The translations under genes were made by a program, and so were the position numbers. From NCBI RefSeq assembly GCF_000372745.1, contig NZ_KB889679.1, forward strand, positions 46,601-110,600: a stretch of 64,000 nt of DNA, read 5' to 3'. Source of the DNA: Embleya scabrispora DSM 41855 (lineage in GTDB: Bacteria; Actinomycetota; Actinomycetes; Streptomycetales; Streptomycetaceae). Shown in pieces: positions 15,928-25,206 of this stretch; the first letter of the stretch is position 1; the number at the start of each line of letters is the position of its first letter. The notes below the pieces were generated by a model, which was not told the origin of the DNA, searched no databases, and worked only from the letters and a program-made list of their open reading frames with translations.

Positions 15928-18018
15928 TCAGCTACCGGCGTGCGCCAGGGATTCCCGAGCGGCCGAAACGACCGCCTCGTGGGTCAGCCCGAACTCGGCG
16001 AACAGCTTCTTGTAGTCCGCCGACGCGCCGAAGTGCTCCAGCGAGACGATCCGGCCCGCGTCGCCGACCAGCTCGCGCCAGCCCTGCGCGATGCCGGCCT
16101 CGACCGAGACGCGCGCCTTGACCGACGGCGGCAGCACCTGCTCGCGGTACGCCTGGTCCTGCTCGTTGAACCACTCCAGGCACGGCAGCGAGACGACCCG
16201 GGTCGGCACACCCTCGGCCTCCAGCACCTCGCGCGCCGCGACCGCCGTCTGCACCTCGGAGCCGGTGCCGATCAGGATCACGTGCGGGGTGCCGCTGGAC
16301 GCCTCGGCCAGCACGTAGCCACCACGCGCGGTGCCCTCGGCGGAGCCGAACTCGGTGCGGTCCCAGGTCGGTACGTCCTGGCGGGTGAGCAGGATGCCGG
16401 CCGGGCGGTCCGTGGTCTCCAGGATCTTGCGCCACGCCACCGCGACCTCGTTCGCGTCCGCCGGGCGGACCACGTCCAAGCCGGGGATCGCGCGCAGCGC
16501 GGCGATGTGCTCGATCGGCTGGTGCGTCGGACCGTCCTCGCCCAGGCCGATCGAGTCGTGCGTCCACACGTACGTCGTGGGCAGCTTCATCAGCGCGGCC
16601 AGCCGTACGGCCGGGCGCATGTAGTCGCTGAACACCAGGAACGTGCCGCCGTAGATGCGCGTCCCGCCGTGCAGCGCGATGCCGTTCATGGTCGAACCCA
16701 TGGCGTGCTCGCGGATGCCCCAGTGCACGGTGCGGCCGTAGGGGTTCGCGCCCTTGAGCGGGTTGCCCTCGGGGAGGAACGAACTGCCCTCGTCGATGGT
16801 GGTGTTGTTCGACTCGGCCAGGTCGGCGGAGCCGCCCCACAGCTCGGGGATGACCGCGCCGAGCGCGGCGAGCACCTTGCCGGATGCCTTGCGGGTGGCG
16901 ACCGGCTTGCCGGCCTCGAACTCCGGCAGCACCTTCTCCCAGCCGTCGGGCAGCCGTCGGGCGGAGATCCGGGCGTGCTCGGCGGCGCGCTCGGGGTTGG
17001 TCTCGGCCCACTTGGCGAAGTCGCTCTTCCAGGCGTCGTGCGCGGCACGGCCCCGGTCGACCACCTTGCGGGCGTGCGCCAGTACGTCCTCGGCGACCTC
17101 GAAGTTCTGCTTCGGGTCGAAGCCCAGCACCTTCTTGGTGGCCGCGACCTCTTCGGCGCCCAGCGCCGAGCCGTGCGCCTTGCCGGTGTTCTGCGCGTTC
17201 GGCGCGGGCCACGCGATGATCGTGCGCATGCCGATCATGGTCGGCCGGCCGGTCTCCGCCTTGCCCGCCTCCAGCGCCGCGCTCAGCGCCTCGACGTCGA
17301 TGTCGCCGTTGGCCTGCGGCTCGACCCGGATGGTGTGCCAGCCGTAGGCCGCGTAGCGGGCGAGGACGTCCTCGCTGAACGCGGTCTCGGTGTCACCCTC
17401 GATCGAGATGTGGTTGTCGTCGTAGACCACGACGAGGTTGCCCAGCTTCTGGTGGCCGGCGAGCGAGCTGGCCTCGGCGGAGATGCCCTCCTCGAGGTCG
17501 CCGTCGGAGGCGATCACCCAGATGGTGTGGTCGAACGGCGAGGTGCCGGGGGCAGCCTCCGGGTCGAACAGGCCACGCTCGTAGCGGGCGGCCATCGCCA
17601 TGCCGACCGCGTTGCCCACGCCCTGGCCCAGCGGCCCGGTGGTGGTCTCGACGCCGGCGGTGTGGCCGTGCTCCGGGTGACCGGGCGTGCGGCTGCCCCA
17701 GGTGCGGAACGACTTGAGGTCGTCCAGGGTCAGGCCGTAGCCGGACAGGTAGAGCTGCGTGTACAGGGTCAGGCTGGTGTGCCCCGGGGACAGCACGAAG
17801 CGGTCGCGGCCGGTCCAGTCCGGATCCATCGGGTCGTGGCGCAGGAACTTCTGCCAGATGAGGTAGGCCGCGGGGGCCAGGCTCATGGCCGTTCCGGGGT
17901 GGCCGTTACCGACCTTCTGAACGGCGTCCATCGCCAGCACACGAGCGGTGTCGACGGCTCGCTTGTCGAGGTCGCTCCAGTCGAGAGAGCTGTTGTCGGG
18001 GGTCGGCTTGGTGCTCAC
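15928..18018 (-). CDS. tkt: Transketolase
   Basis: A 696-residue thiamine-diphosphate enzyme moving two-carbon units between pentose and hexose phosphates. Family marks are [29 protein letters not shown], the TPP/Mg motif [23 protein letters not shown] (here [14 protein letters not shown]), [19 protein letters not shown] and [22 protein letters not shown] 18018 follows GGAG by about 12 bases and gives [10 protein letters not shown] as the N-terminus. It is the first gene of the tkt-tal-pgi-zwf-opcA-pgl cluster. It is divergent from ctaB across 424 bases. Confidence 0.97.
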   Translation of the reverse strand: MSTKPTPDNSSLDWSDLDKRAVDTARVLAMDAVQKVGNGHPGTAMSLAPAAYLIWQKFLRHDPMDPDWTGRDRFVLSPGHTSLTLYTQLYLSGYGLTLDDLKSFRTWGSRTPGHPEHGHTAGVETTTGPLGQGVGNAVGMAMAARYERGLFDPEAAPGTSPFDHTIWVIASDGDLEEGISAEASSLAGHQKLGNLVVVYDDNHISIEGDTETAFSEDVLARYAAYGWHTIRVEPQANGDIDVEALSAALEAGKAETGRPTMIGMRTIIAWPAPNAQNTGKAHGSALGAEEVAATKKVLGFDPKQNFEVAEDVLAHARKVVDRGRAAHDAWKSDFAKWAETNPERAAEHARISARRLPDGWEKVLPEFEAGKPVATRKASGKVLAALGAVIPELWGGSADLAESNNTTIDEGSSFLPEGNPLKGANPYGRTVHWGIREHAMGSTMNGIALHGGTRIYGGTFLVFSDYMRPAVRLAALMKLPTTYVWTHDSIGLGEDGPTHQPIEHIAALRAIPGLDVVRPADANEVAVAWRKILETTDRPAGILLTRQDVPTWDRTEFGSAEGTARGGYVLAEASSGTPHVILIGTGSEVQTAVAAREVLEAEGVPTRVVSLPCLEWFNEQDQAYREQVLPPSVKARVSVEAGIAQGWRELVGDAGRIVSLEHFGASADYKKLFAEFGLTHEAVVSAARESLAHAGS

Positions 18019-18442
18019 CCTGGTCAGGGCTCCTTCCGGGGTCTTCCGGTGTAGGCCGAAAAAAAGCGGCGGCTCGGGGCCCACGCCCCGGCGCCTCAGG
18101 CACGTGGCCGAGCCTACCGGGGGCCACATGCTCCCTTGCTCGGTGGACGGCCGCCCGAGTGGTGACGTTCGCCCTGTGGACAGGACGGCAGGTACGCGCG
18201 GGACGGCGCGCGACGCACGGTGGACGCGGGACTCGACGCGCGGTGCCCCTCGCCTCGGCTACCCGGCGGTGCGGTGGGCATGCCCCCGAGGGTTTGTGCC
18301 CCTGGTGAGGGACTACAGTTTCCTGCTAGTGGGTCCGGGCCTCGACGTCCCGACACCGCTTGATACCGCATACATATTGACGAGCAAACCGGCTTCCGGG
18401 CGGCACCCGGGCCCGGCCGAAAACGCTGCTGATGGGGTGTTC
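18019..18442. other. Divergent intergenic region tkt/ctaB (424 bases)
   Basis: No gene is visible. An AT-rich patch at about 18360-18385 stands out in GC-rich DNA and is the likeliest promoter zone for ctaB and/or tkt. I cannot fix -10 and -35 boxes with confidence. Confidence 0.4.
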
Positions 18443-19387
18443 GTGACAGCCGTCGAATCCCGACCGGCCGGGCTGGTGGGAAACGCGCCCGCCGGCGCCC
18501 GCCCGCCGATGGCCCGGATTCTCGCATTCGTGGCTCTCACCAAGCCGCGCATCATCGAGCTGCTGCTGATCAGCACGATTCCGGTGATGTTCCTGGCGGC
18601 GGACGGACTGCCGGACCTGGGTCTGGTGCTTCTGGTCGTGTTCGGCGGCTACCTTTCGGCAGGCAGCGCCAACGCCTTCAACATGTACATCGACCGGGAC
18701 ATCGACCGGCTGATGCACCGCACCGAGCGGCGACCGCTGGTCACCGGGATGGTGTCGCCGCGCGAGTCGATCGTGTTCGCGAGCGCGCTCGGGGTGATCT
18801 CCACCGCGTGGTTCTGGTTCCTGGTCAATCCGCTGTCGGCGGCGCTTTCGGTCTTCGCGATCTTCTATTACGTGGTCGTGTACACGATGCTCCTCAAGCG
18901 GCGCACGCCGCAGAACATCGTGTGGGGCGGCATCGCCGGTTGCATGCAGGTGTTGATCGGCTGGACCGCGGTGACCGATTCGCTGGATTGGGCGCCGGTG
19001 GTGCTCTTCGCGGTGGTCTTCTTCTGGACGCCGCCGCACTATTGGCCGCTGTCGATGAAGTTCACCGACGACTACACCGCCGCCGGCGTGCCGATGTTGC
19101 CGGTCGTCGCGGGCAACAAGGTCGTGGCGAAGCAGATCGTGGCCTACAGCTGGGTCATGGTCGGCGTGTCGATGCTGCTGTGGCCGGCCGCGGACACCGG
19201 CCCGCTCTACCCGATCGCGGCGGCACTGCTGGGCATCGCCTGGCTCTGGGAGGCGCACGGTCTCCAGCGTCGGGCCAAGGCCGAGGTCACCGGTGGCAAG
19301 CTCAAGGAAATGCGGCTGTTCCACTGGTCGATCACCTACCTGACGCTGCTGTTCGTCGCGGTGGCCGTCGACCCGCTGCTGTTCTGA
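18443..19387 (+). CDS. ctaB: Protoheme IX farnesyltransferase (heme O synthase)
   Basis: A 314-residue UbiA-family membrane enzyme that attaches farnesyl to heme B to give heme O, the substrate of CtaA. It has about nine helices starting with [23 protein letters not shown]. The first Asp-rich prenyl-diphosphate motif is [51 protein letters not shown] carries the second conserved loop. GTG 18443 gives the usual length; the same frame is open further upstream but there it lacks membrane-protein character. It is divergent from tkt. Together with ctaA it completes heme A synthesis in this window. Confidence 0.94.
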   Translation: MTAVESRPAGLVGNAPAGARPPMARILAFVALTKPRIIELLLISTIPVMFLAADGLPDLGLVLLVVFGGYLSAGSANAFNMYIDRDIDRLMHRTERRPLVTGMVSPRESIVFASALGVISTAWFWFLVNPLSAALSVFAIFYYVVVYTMLLKRRTPQNIVWGGIAGCMQVLIGWTAVTDSLDWAPVVLFAVVFFWTPPHYWPLSMKFTDDYTAAGVPMLPVVAGNKVVAKQIVAYSWVMVGVSMLLWPAADTGPLYPIAAALLGIAWLWEAHGLQRRAKAEVTGGKLKEMRLFHWSITYLTLLFVAVAVDPLLF

Positions 19388-19432
19388 TCCCACTGGTGCG
19401 GTTCGCGCGCTGATCCGGCGGCTTCGGTTTGC

Positions 19433-19489
19433 CCGCTCGGATTCGCTCGCTCGGGGTGGCCGCTTCGGGTTCGTCCGCTCGGATTCGCT
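19433..19489. repeat. Repeated 15-base unit and TTCG-rich tract after ctaB
   Basis: CCGCTCGGATTCGCT occurs at 19433-19447 and 19475-19489, within a tract rich in GCTTCGG/GCTCGG/TTCG words. The words resemble those repeated in the egtB N-terminal coding region. Confidence 0.6.
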
Positions 19490-19600
19490 TGCTTCGCTCC
19501 GCCTGCCGGGTCGACCCGGAACGCGCGGTTCCGGGGTACGTGATCCGGACCACGCGCATTCGTCCGGATCCGGCGACGCGCCCTCGGTAATGTGGGCGCC

Positions 19601-19960
19601 ATGACGGACACCGAGACCACGACGGCCACGCCGGACCCGGGTTCCCCGGATGCGCGGGTCGAGCGACAGGTGCGCAGGATCGCCAAGCACATCGAGCGCT
19701 TCACCGCCGCGCACGGCGGCGGGGGCGACGCCATCGTGGAGTACGTCGGGCGCGATGCGACCCGCATCGTGCTCGTCGGGACCGACGGGGCCTGGGGCGA
19801 CCAGGTCGTCCGCGACCCGGACATCGCACGCGCGGCCATCGCCAAGGCGGGCGTCACGCTGCACGAGGAGTTCCCGAACGACCTCGCGGCGAAGGTACGC
19901 ACGACGAAGTACGAGTGGTCCCGGATGGCGGGCCTTCAACTGGGCGGCACACAGGGCTGA
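19601..19960 (+). CDS. Conserved hypothetical protein (119 residues)
   Basis: A small soluble protein. A Thr/Pro-rich start (MTDTETTTATPDPG) is followed by an alpha/beta body: QVRRIAKHIERFTAAHGG, AIVEYVGRDATRIVLVGTDGAWGDQVV and ARAAIAKAGVTLHEEFPNDLAAKVRTTKYEWSRMAG. From memory, proteins of this type occur beside ctaB in other streptomycetes, but the function is not known to me. ATG 19601 was chosen; GTG 19592 in frame adds three residues. No membrane segment or metal motif is visible. Confidence 0.75.
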   Translation: MTDTETTTATPDPGSPDARVERQVRRIAKHIERFTAAHGGGGDAIVEYVGRDATRIVLVGTDGAWGDQVVRDPDIARAAIAKAGVTLHEEFPNDLAAKVRTTKYEWSRMAGLQLGGTQG

Positions 19961-20110
19961 CCCGGTTCGACCGCGGGCGAGGGGCGGGCCGGCCGCGCAC
20001 GCCGGGCCCCACCCCCGGAACTCGACTGGTCCGGCGAGGCTTGGGGCCCCGGACGCCGGCGGAACGGGTCAGCCGGCGACGACGTGCGGGGCGACCGCCC
20101 GGTCCTGCCC

Positions 20111-20731
20111 TCAGCCCACCCGCCGCACCGGATACCGCAGGATCGTGCGCATCTTCTCCGGGGCGGTGCGGCCCGGGTTGGTCAGGTAGATCTCGTGGTG
20201 CAGGCCGGCGGCTTCGCGGCCCTGGGTGGTGACGTACGCGCGCAGCCGGTCGAGGGTGGCGTGCTCCGTGTCGTACGGGCCGGTGTGCAGCACCTGGGCG
20301 CACTCCCCCTCGGCGATCCGGCGCAGGCGCACCCGGTCGACGGGCGCGGCCGGCTTCTTCTTCGCCGTGCGGGCGAGTGCGTCGGACACGAGCACGTCGT
20401 CGGCCTGCTCGGGCTGCATGAGCAGCATCGTCCACTGCCACTTCGCCCGATCACCGGCGAAGTCGAACCCGCCGTCCGCGTCCGTCCACCACAGGCCCTG
20501 CAACGGCGGCACCGGGTACTCCACGACGCCCGCGCCCTTCAGCGCGAACCGGATCGTGTACGCGACGCCGTACAGTGCCTCGACCGCCGCGGCGTAGGCC
20601 GCGCCGGCCGGATCGCCCGAGCCGTCGACGGCCAGGAACGGCAGTTCCGGCACCGGTAGCAGGGTCGGCGTGGCCGAGGCGGTGTACAGCGAGGCGTGCG
20701 TCTTCTTGAAGTCGATCCTGGGCACGCTCAC
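20111..20731 (-). CDS. GyrI-like small-molecule-binding domain protein
   Basis: A 206-residue stand-alone GyrI/effector-binding (SRPBCC-like SOUL/GyrI group) domain. The opening PRIDFKKTHASLYTASATPTLL and the core FLAVDGSGDPAGAAYAAAVEALYGVAYTIRFALK are typical. So are LQGLWWTDADGGFDF and the end EIYLTNPGRTAPEKMRTILRYPV. Related proteins bind hydrophobic small molecules. GTG 20731 overlaps the stop of the MerR gene (GTGA), so the two are made together. The pairing suggests that this domain helps the regulator sense or sequester the same ligand; that is inference. No catalytic motif is visible. Confidence 0.85.
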   Translation of the reverse strand: MSVPRIDFKKTHASLYTASATPTLLPVPELPFLAVDGSGDPAGAAYAAAVEALYGVAYTIRFALKGAGVVEYPVPPLQGLWWTDADGGFDFAGDRAKWQWTMLLMQPEQADDVLVSDALARTAKKKPAAPVDRVRLRRIAEGECAQVLHTGPYDTEHATLDRLRAYVTTQGREAAGLHHEIYLTNPGRTAPEKMRTILRYPVRRVG

Positions 20732-21537
20732 GCGGCGGCCTCCTCGGTCTCGATCGGGATCAGTACCCGGGTGGTCAGGTCCTCGGGGTCGGCCTCGTGC
20801 GGCGTCACCAGGTATTCCTCGCGCGCGGGGCCCGCCGGGCGCAGCCCGTCGGCGTGCATCCGACCGAGCAACGCGTGGTAGGCCAGCGGCAGTTGGGCAT
20901 AGGGGCCGATGTGCACCGTGGCCAGGGCCGGGCCCTCGGGCAGCACCCACGGCTCGGTGCCGGACGGGTTGTGCCCGGTCCCGGTCGGCACGCCCACCGC
21001 GATCCGCATGCCCTCGACCAGGTCGAGCGGGAACAGACCGCGGATCGGCGGCGTCCATCGGGTGCCGGCGAGGGCGCCGAGCAGCCGCCCGACGCAAGCC
21101 CCGGTGACCGCTCCCACGTCGGTCGGCCCACACTGCGCCCGGACCACGGCCAGGCGCACTTCGGGTTCGTGGATCGTGGTCACCTCGTGGTCGCCCGCGC
21201 GGTCCGCCGCCAACCGGTCCAGCAGGTGCAGCCGTTCGCGATCGCGCGCGATCCGCTCGGCCAGCCGGTCCCGCTCGGCCCGCAACACCAGCGTGCGATC
21301 GGCGCCGCGGGCGGCCAGGGTCTCGGCGATCACCGCCAGCGGTACGTCGATCTCGCGCAGCAGCGCGACGGTCAGCGCGTCCCGGGCCTGGTCGGTCGCG
21401 TAGTAGCGGTAGCCGGTGGCGCGATCCACCCGTACGGGCCGCAACAGCCCGACGTCGTCGTAGTGCCGTAGTTGTTTGACGCTCAGCCGACACAGCCGCG
21501 CGAAACGGCCGATGGTGAGAAGTTCCTCTTCCCGCAT
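20728..21537 (-). CDS. MerR-family regulator with GyrI-like effector domain
   Basis: A 269-residue transcription activator or repressor. Residues about 6-75 are the MerR winged helix (LLTIGRFARLCRLSVKQLRHYDDVGLLRPVRVDRATGYRYY). A coiled-coil dimer helix follows (LVLRAERDRLAERIARDRERLHLLDRL). Residues about 115-269 are a GyrI-like ligand-binding domain, as in BmrR/TipAL multidrug sensors. It starts at ATG 21537 and overlaps the next gene by four bases. The target is unknown; no transporter is adjacent. The same ligand fold is encoded again by the downstream gene. Confidence 0.9.
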   Translation of the reverse strand: MREEELLTIGRFARLCRLSVKQLRHYDDVGLLRPVRVDRATGYRYYATDQARDALTVALLREIDVPLAVIAETLAARGADRTLVLRAERDRLAERIARDRERLHLLDRLAADRAGDHEVTTIHEPEVRLAVVRAQCGPTDVGAVTGACVGRLLGALAGTRWTPPIRGLFPLDLVEGMRIAVGVPTGTGHNPSGTEPWVLPEGPALATVHIGPYAQLPLAYHALLGRMHADGLRPAGPAREEYLVTPHEADPEDLTTRVLIPIETEEAAA

Positions 21538-21598
21538 GCCGCCATGCTGGACCCTCCCGCCGGGGGAGGGTCCAGCCGAGACCGGCGACCCGGGCGGA

Positions 21599-22204
21599 TC
21601 AGGAGTGCCAGAGTTCCCTGATGTCGGTGATCTCGTTCGCCGCGTTCAGGGTGATGGCGTATACGCCTTGCGACGAGCACGTGTTGGCGCCGTCGGACCG
21701 CTGGGTCAGGCACTTGTCGATGTGCTCCCAGACCTGGCCGATGTACTCCGCCTTCTTCTCCGGCGGGCCGGCCAGCGTACCGGTGGCCTTGGGCGCGAAC
21801 AGCAGCGGCGTCTGCTCGGCGCCGACCGCCTCGTAGTGGCCGTCGTTGGGGTCGCACACGAACTTGGTGTTCTTGTAGTACAGCACTCCCTTGGTGGGCA
21901 GCTTCGTCGGATACACGATCTTGAACCCGGCCTTGGCCGTGGGCGGCGGCCCGCAATCGTCACCCGGTTCGGCCGTGCCCCCGCCGGCCGACGGCTTGGC
22001 CGACTTCGGCGCCTGGGTGCGCGCCGGGCCGGAGGCCGCGGGACTGCCGGGCATCGGTACCACCGGTGCCGCGGCGGCCGGCGTGTCGACCGCCTTCGGC
22101 GTTTCCTTCTTGTCCTTGTCGTCCGTGTCGCACGCGACCAGCGTGAGCGCGGCGATTGTCGCGGCGGTGATCCCGCCCATCATCCTGCGAGTCGTCGAGT
22201 ACAT
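21599..22204 (-). CDS. Putative secreted lipoprotein
   Basis: A 201-residue protein with a lipoprotein signal: basic start MYSTTRRMMGG, a hydrophobic stretch and lipobox LVAC with Cys25. A Lys/Pro/Ala-rich linker (residues about 30-85) leads to an extracytoplasmic domain. The domain has four cysteines (GDDCGPP, KFVCDP, DKCLTQ, NTCSSQG) that could form two disulfides, and it ends LNAANEITDIRELWHS. ATG 22204 follows AGGGGG. I do not recognise the domain. It is divergent from the TPR gene. Confidence 0.82.
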   Translation of the reverse strand: MYSTTRRMMGGITAATIAALTLVACDTDDKDKKETPKAVDTPAAAAPVVPMPGSPAASGPARTQAPKSAKPSAGGGTAEPGDDCGPPPTAKAGFKIVYPTKLPTKGVLYYKNTKFVCDPNDGHYEAVGAEQTPLLFAPKATGTLAGPPEKKAEYIGQVWEHIDKCLTQRSDGANTCSSQGVYAITLNAANEITDIRELWHS

Positions 22205-22479
22205 CGAACCCCCTGTACGCCGGGCGCGAGGCGCCCGCACTTCGATGGAACTCGCACACATTAGCGATCTTGGAATCCCGTCATCGCTGAACCAACACGC
22301 GTAAGGTAAAGCGAACCTCAAGACGCATATCGGGCCGGGCAAAATCGCGCTCGGTCGACATCCCGTCACGGAACGGACGAGCCGGTCGTGGCCGGATCCG
22401 TACCCGTTCGGCCCCGTCGGCGGCCCGCTCGCGATAGCGTCACGCGGGGGTCTTCGGGACCAGAGGCGAGGTGGGACCC

Positions 22480-23841
22480 GTGCGGTTCGGATGGCTGCGG
22501 CGCCATGAGCGTCACCTGGAGGAATACCGGCACCGGCGCGAGCAGGAGTCGCCGTGTCCGGGCCGAGCCACGCCCGAACCGCCGCCCGCCGCGCCGTCCT
22601 TCGCCGAATTCGCCCGCCGGGACGGACACAATCCGGCCGAACCGGAATCGGATCCGCCGGGAAGCGCCGGCGCCCCGGCCGAGTCCGACGACGCCGAGGC
22701 CACCCGGGCGCGGATGCTCACCGAGAAGGCCCAACAACTGACCCGGGCCGGCCGGCACGCGGACGCGGCGGCGCCCGCCCGCGCCGCGGTCCGGATGCTG
22801 GGTGTACTGGCCGGCAAGGACCATCACCGACACGGGCCGGCACTGGTCGGCGGGCTGCGCGCGTTCGCGGCCGTGCTGGCGGCCGACGGCCGGACCGAGG
22901 ACGCGGTCAAGGTGGCCGCGAGCGCCGGCGAACACGCCCGCAGGCTCGCCGCGCTCGACCATCGTGCGCACCGCCCGCTGCTCGCGGTGGCGCTGCGCGA
23001 ACTCGGTGCCCGGCTCGGCGACCACGGCGACGAATCGGCCGCGCTGGGCGCCCTGCGCGAGTCGGTACAGCTGTTTCGTACCCTCGCCGCCCAGACGCCC
23101 GAGCGACATCGCGCCGAACTCGCCCTGTCCCTGGACGAACTCGCCGGCCGGCTGGCCGCCACCGGGGCCACCGACGCCGCCCTCGCCGCATTCACCGAGG
23201 CCGAACGCCTGCTCGGGATCGGCCCGCCGCAGGCCCGCCAGGCCGCCGTGCTGCTGCGGCACGCGACCCTGCTCGCCCGACTCGGCCGAGGGCCCGAGGC
23301 GATCGCGCTGGCCGGCGAAGCGGTCGAGGTCCGCCGCGGCTACGCGAGCGCGGACCACGCGCCCGCCGGCCGCCGCGAGGACGAACTCGCCGCGTCGCTA
23401 CAGAGCCTGGGCCTGCTGCACAGCGCCGGCGGCGCGCACGACGAGGCGGTGGACGCGCTGGAGGAGGCGGTCCGGCTGCGGGCGAGACGGGTGCGGGCCG
23501 ACCCCGTGCTGGCCCGCCGCCCCGAAGTCCCGGTCACGTACGCGCTGTACGGCATCGTCCTGGTCGCCGCGGGCCGACCCGCCGACGCGGTCCCGCCGCT
23601 CGCCGCGGCGCTGGGCGTGGGCACCGCGCTCAACCTGGACCGGGTCTCCGACCTGGCCGGGGACACCCTGGTCCGGGCACATCGCGCCGACCCGGACGCG
23701 GTCCGCAGCCGCTGGATCGCGGCCACCGGCGAGGAACTGCCCGCCTGGATCGAACGCGGCCAACGCCCGCTCCCACAGCAGGCCAACCGTCGGCAGGTGC
23801 ACCGTGCCGAACCGCAGGAGGCGCTGCGGGCCCGCGAGTGA
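22480..23841 (+). CDS. Tetratricopeptide-repeat protein
   Basis: About 453 residues. A basic/Pro-rich N-terminal segment (to about residue 75) is followed by successive helical hairpins of TPR type. Examples are EKAQQLTRAGRHADAAAPARAAV, ALGALRESVQLFRTLA, ALAAFTEAERLL, RGPEAIALAGEAVEV and AHDEAVDALEEAVRLR. There is no catalytic domain. Such proteins usually serve as interaction scaffolds; the partner is unknown. GTG 22480 has GAGG about 8 bases upstream; GTG 22471 is the alternative. The composition is extremely Ala/Arg-rich, in keeping with the host. A complex hairpin follows the gene. Confidence 0.75.
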   Translation: MRFGWLRRHERHLEEYRHRREQESPCPGRATPEPPPAAPSFAEFARRDGHNPAEPESDPPGSAGAPAESDDAEATRARMLTEKAQQLTRAGRHADAAAPARAAVRMLGVLAGKDHHRHGPALVGGLRAFAAVLAADGRTEDAVKVAASAGEHARRLAALDHRAHRPLLAVALRELGARLGDHGDESAALGALRESVQLFRTLAAQTPERHRAELALSLDELAGRLAATGATDAALAAFTEAERLLGIGPPQARQAAVLLRHATLLARLGRGPEAIALAGEAVEVRRGYASADHAPAGRREDELAASLQSLGLLHSAGGAHDEAVDALEEAVRLRARRVRADPVLARRPEVPVTYALYGIVLVAAGRPADAVPPLAAALGVGTALNLDRVSDLAGDTLVRAHRADPDAVRSRWIAATGEELPAWIERGQRPLPQQANRRQVHRAEPQEALRARE

Positions 23842-23896
23842 CGACGCGCGGTGGGCCCGCGGCAACGCACACCGGCCCGCACCGACACATGACGAA

Positions 23897-23952
23897 AGAG
23901 CCGCCGGAAGCCACGACACGCCCGAGGGCGTGACGTGATTCCCGACGGCTCT
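23897..23952. terminator. Nested hairpin between the TPR gene and rbpA
   Basis: An inner perfect stem CACGCCC/GGGCGTG (23917-23932) sits inside an outer 11-base stem AGAGCCGCCGG/CCGACGGCTCT with one mismatch. It separates two convergent genes and probably ends both transcripts. Confidence 0.7.
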
Positions 23953-23998
23953 CCCCACCGCGGCCTACGGCCGGACGTGTGGGTCGAAACTCACGAAC

Positions 23999-24334
23999 TC
24001 AGAGCTCGCCGCGCAGCTTCGCCAGTGCCTCGGCGAGGATCGCCTCGCCGTCGGCATCGCTGCGCCGCTCGCGCACATAGGCGAGGTGCGTCTTGTAGGG
24101 CTCGGTACGCGGGGCGTCCGGCGGGTTGTGCTGGTCCTGCCCGGCGGGCAGGCCGCAACGGGGGCAGTCCCACGTCTCGGGGACCTGAGCGTCGGTCGCG
24201 AAGCTCGGCTGCGTCTCGTGCTTGTTCGCGCACCAGAAAGAAATACGGAGACGTGGGGCTGCTTCGCCGCGCTCTGCCTCCCCCATCGGGCCGGCGCCGA
24301 CCCGACTCCCACGGATGGCGTTGCCACTTGCCAC
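23999..24334 (-). CDS. rbpA: RNA polymerase-binding protein RbpA
   Basis: A 111-residue actinobacterial transcription factor that binds RNA polymerase and group I/II sigma factors and stabilises open complexes. The N-terminal tail ASGNAIRGSRVGAGPMGEAERGE is nearly invariant in streptomycetes. The zinc ribbon is Cys35/His39 with Cys57-PR-Cys60. The sigma-interacting domain is the C-terminal PYKTHLAYVRERRSDADGEAILAEALAKLRGEL. GTG 24334 follows GGGGAG at about 8 bases. It lies downstream of secG with about 160 bases between. A paralogue (RbpB-like) is possible, but the full-length match to the RbpA pattern makes RbpA likelier. Confidence 0.95.
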   Translation of the reverse strand: MASGNAIRGSRVGAGPMGEAERGEAAPRLRISFWCANKHETQPSFATDAQVPETWDCPRCGLPAGQDQHNPPDAPRTEPYKTHLAYVRERRSDADGEAILAEALAKLRGEL

Positions 24335-24495
24335 GGTAAAAACTCCCCTTGGTCCTTGAGGTCGCGCCCCCGTTGCGCGGCTTGGCGTCCAGTGTACGTG
24401 CGCCTCGCGCAAGGTTGAACCGAGCGGTGGGCCTTTTCCGACAGTCCGTCAGAAAGGCCACCGCGCGGGTGGAAACATCGGCCGAACCGGCGCTG

Positions 24496-24732
24496 TCAGT
24501 ACGTGTTCTTGAGCAGCAGACCGAGTACGACGATCGTCACGAACCAGCACACGCCGACGATGATGGTCATGCGGTCGAGGTTCTTCTCGACGACGGACGA
24601 ACCGCCGAGCGAGGAGGACATGCCGCCGCCGAACAGGTCGGACAGGCCGCCGCCCTTGCCCTTGTGCAGCAGCACCAACAGCACCATGAGCAGGCTGAAG
24701 ACGATCAGGGCGATCGAGAAACCGGTGACCAC
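24496..24732 (-). CDS. secG: Preprotein translocase subunit SecG
   Basis: A 78-residue inner-membrane component of the SecYEG channel. Two helices (GFSIALIVFSLLMVLLVLLHKG and TIIVGVCWFVTIVVLGLLL) flank the family loop KGGGLSDLFGGGM. GTG 24732 was chosen because AAGGAG lies 12 bases upstream; TTG 24744 would abut the ribosome site. In streptomycetes secG directly follows tpiA. Here it is separated from tpiA by a two-gene accessory pair. Confidence 0.95.
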   Translation of the reverse strand: MVTGFSIALIVFSLLMVLLVLLHKGKGGGLSDLFGGGMSSSLGGSSVVEKNLDRMTIIVGVCWFVTIVVLGLLLKNTY

Positions 24733-24858
24733 GGCCGGGCCCAACTCCTTCTGGCGGAACGCGGGGGCCGGGGATTCCCGGCCATCGGACAGAGTACGCT
24801 GCCGCGCCCCGCATGTGGGAGCCGTACAGCCCTTCGGCTAATCCGGCGGATCATACTA

Positions 24859-25206
24859 TTAAGGCCCACCCGGCTCGGGCCGCTCCCCCTCCGGGGCCTG
24901 ACCGCGAGAGCCCTCGCCCGGTTCGCCGAGCGGCTGCGCGTCGGCCGGTTCGATATCTCCGGTGTCCTCGACGTCCACCTCGTGGCCGCTGCCCCCGACC
25001 AGCGCACCCGTGCTGGTCAGCGGATGCCCGGGGGCGGCGCCGCGGGCGGCCCGAGCCGCTCCCGTACGGCGCACGGTGACCCGGTTGTCACCACCGGCGA
25101 CGATCGCGCCGGTGTTGGTCACCGGGCCGCCGGACAGGCTGATCCCGTCGTTCCCGCGCGGCTCGCCCTCGTCCGGTTCGTCGGCATCGGATGCGGCGGT
25201 GTTCAT
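24859..25206 (-). CDS. Small acidic protein with two Thr-Gly-Ala-Ile/Leu-Val repeats
   Basis: A 115-residue soluble protein of unknown function. After an acidic start (DADEPDEGEP) it carries two copies of a roughly 21-residue unit, at residues 29-49 (VTNTGAIVAGGDNRVTV) and 63-83 (LTSTGALVGGSGHEVDV). A Gly/Glu/Pro-rich, probably disordered tail follows. The same unit (LNNSGAIVAGRGIQASV) ends the upstream membrane protein. Short Gly-flanked hydrophobic repeats shared between adjacent proteins resemble bacterial amyloid-type signalling motifs; IVAGGDN is close to the RHIM-like core. This is inference. ATG 25206 overlaps the upstream stop (ATGA). No enzyme motif is visible. Confidence 0.75.
   Translation of the reverse strand: MNTAASDADEPDEGEPRGNDGISLSGGPVTNTGAIVAGGDNRVTVRRTGAARAARGAAPGHPLTSTGALVGGSGHEVDVEDTGDIEPADAQPLGEPGEGSRGQAPEGERPEPGGP

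Noticed and set aside
22471..23938. Two further long plus-strand frames overlapping the TPR gene
   Set aside because: Only one of the three frames gives regular helical TPR hairpins and the expected third-position bias. The others are Arg/Pro-rich shadows.
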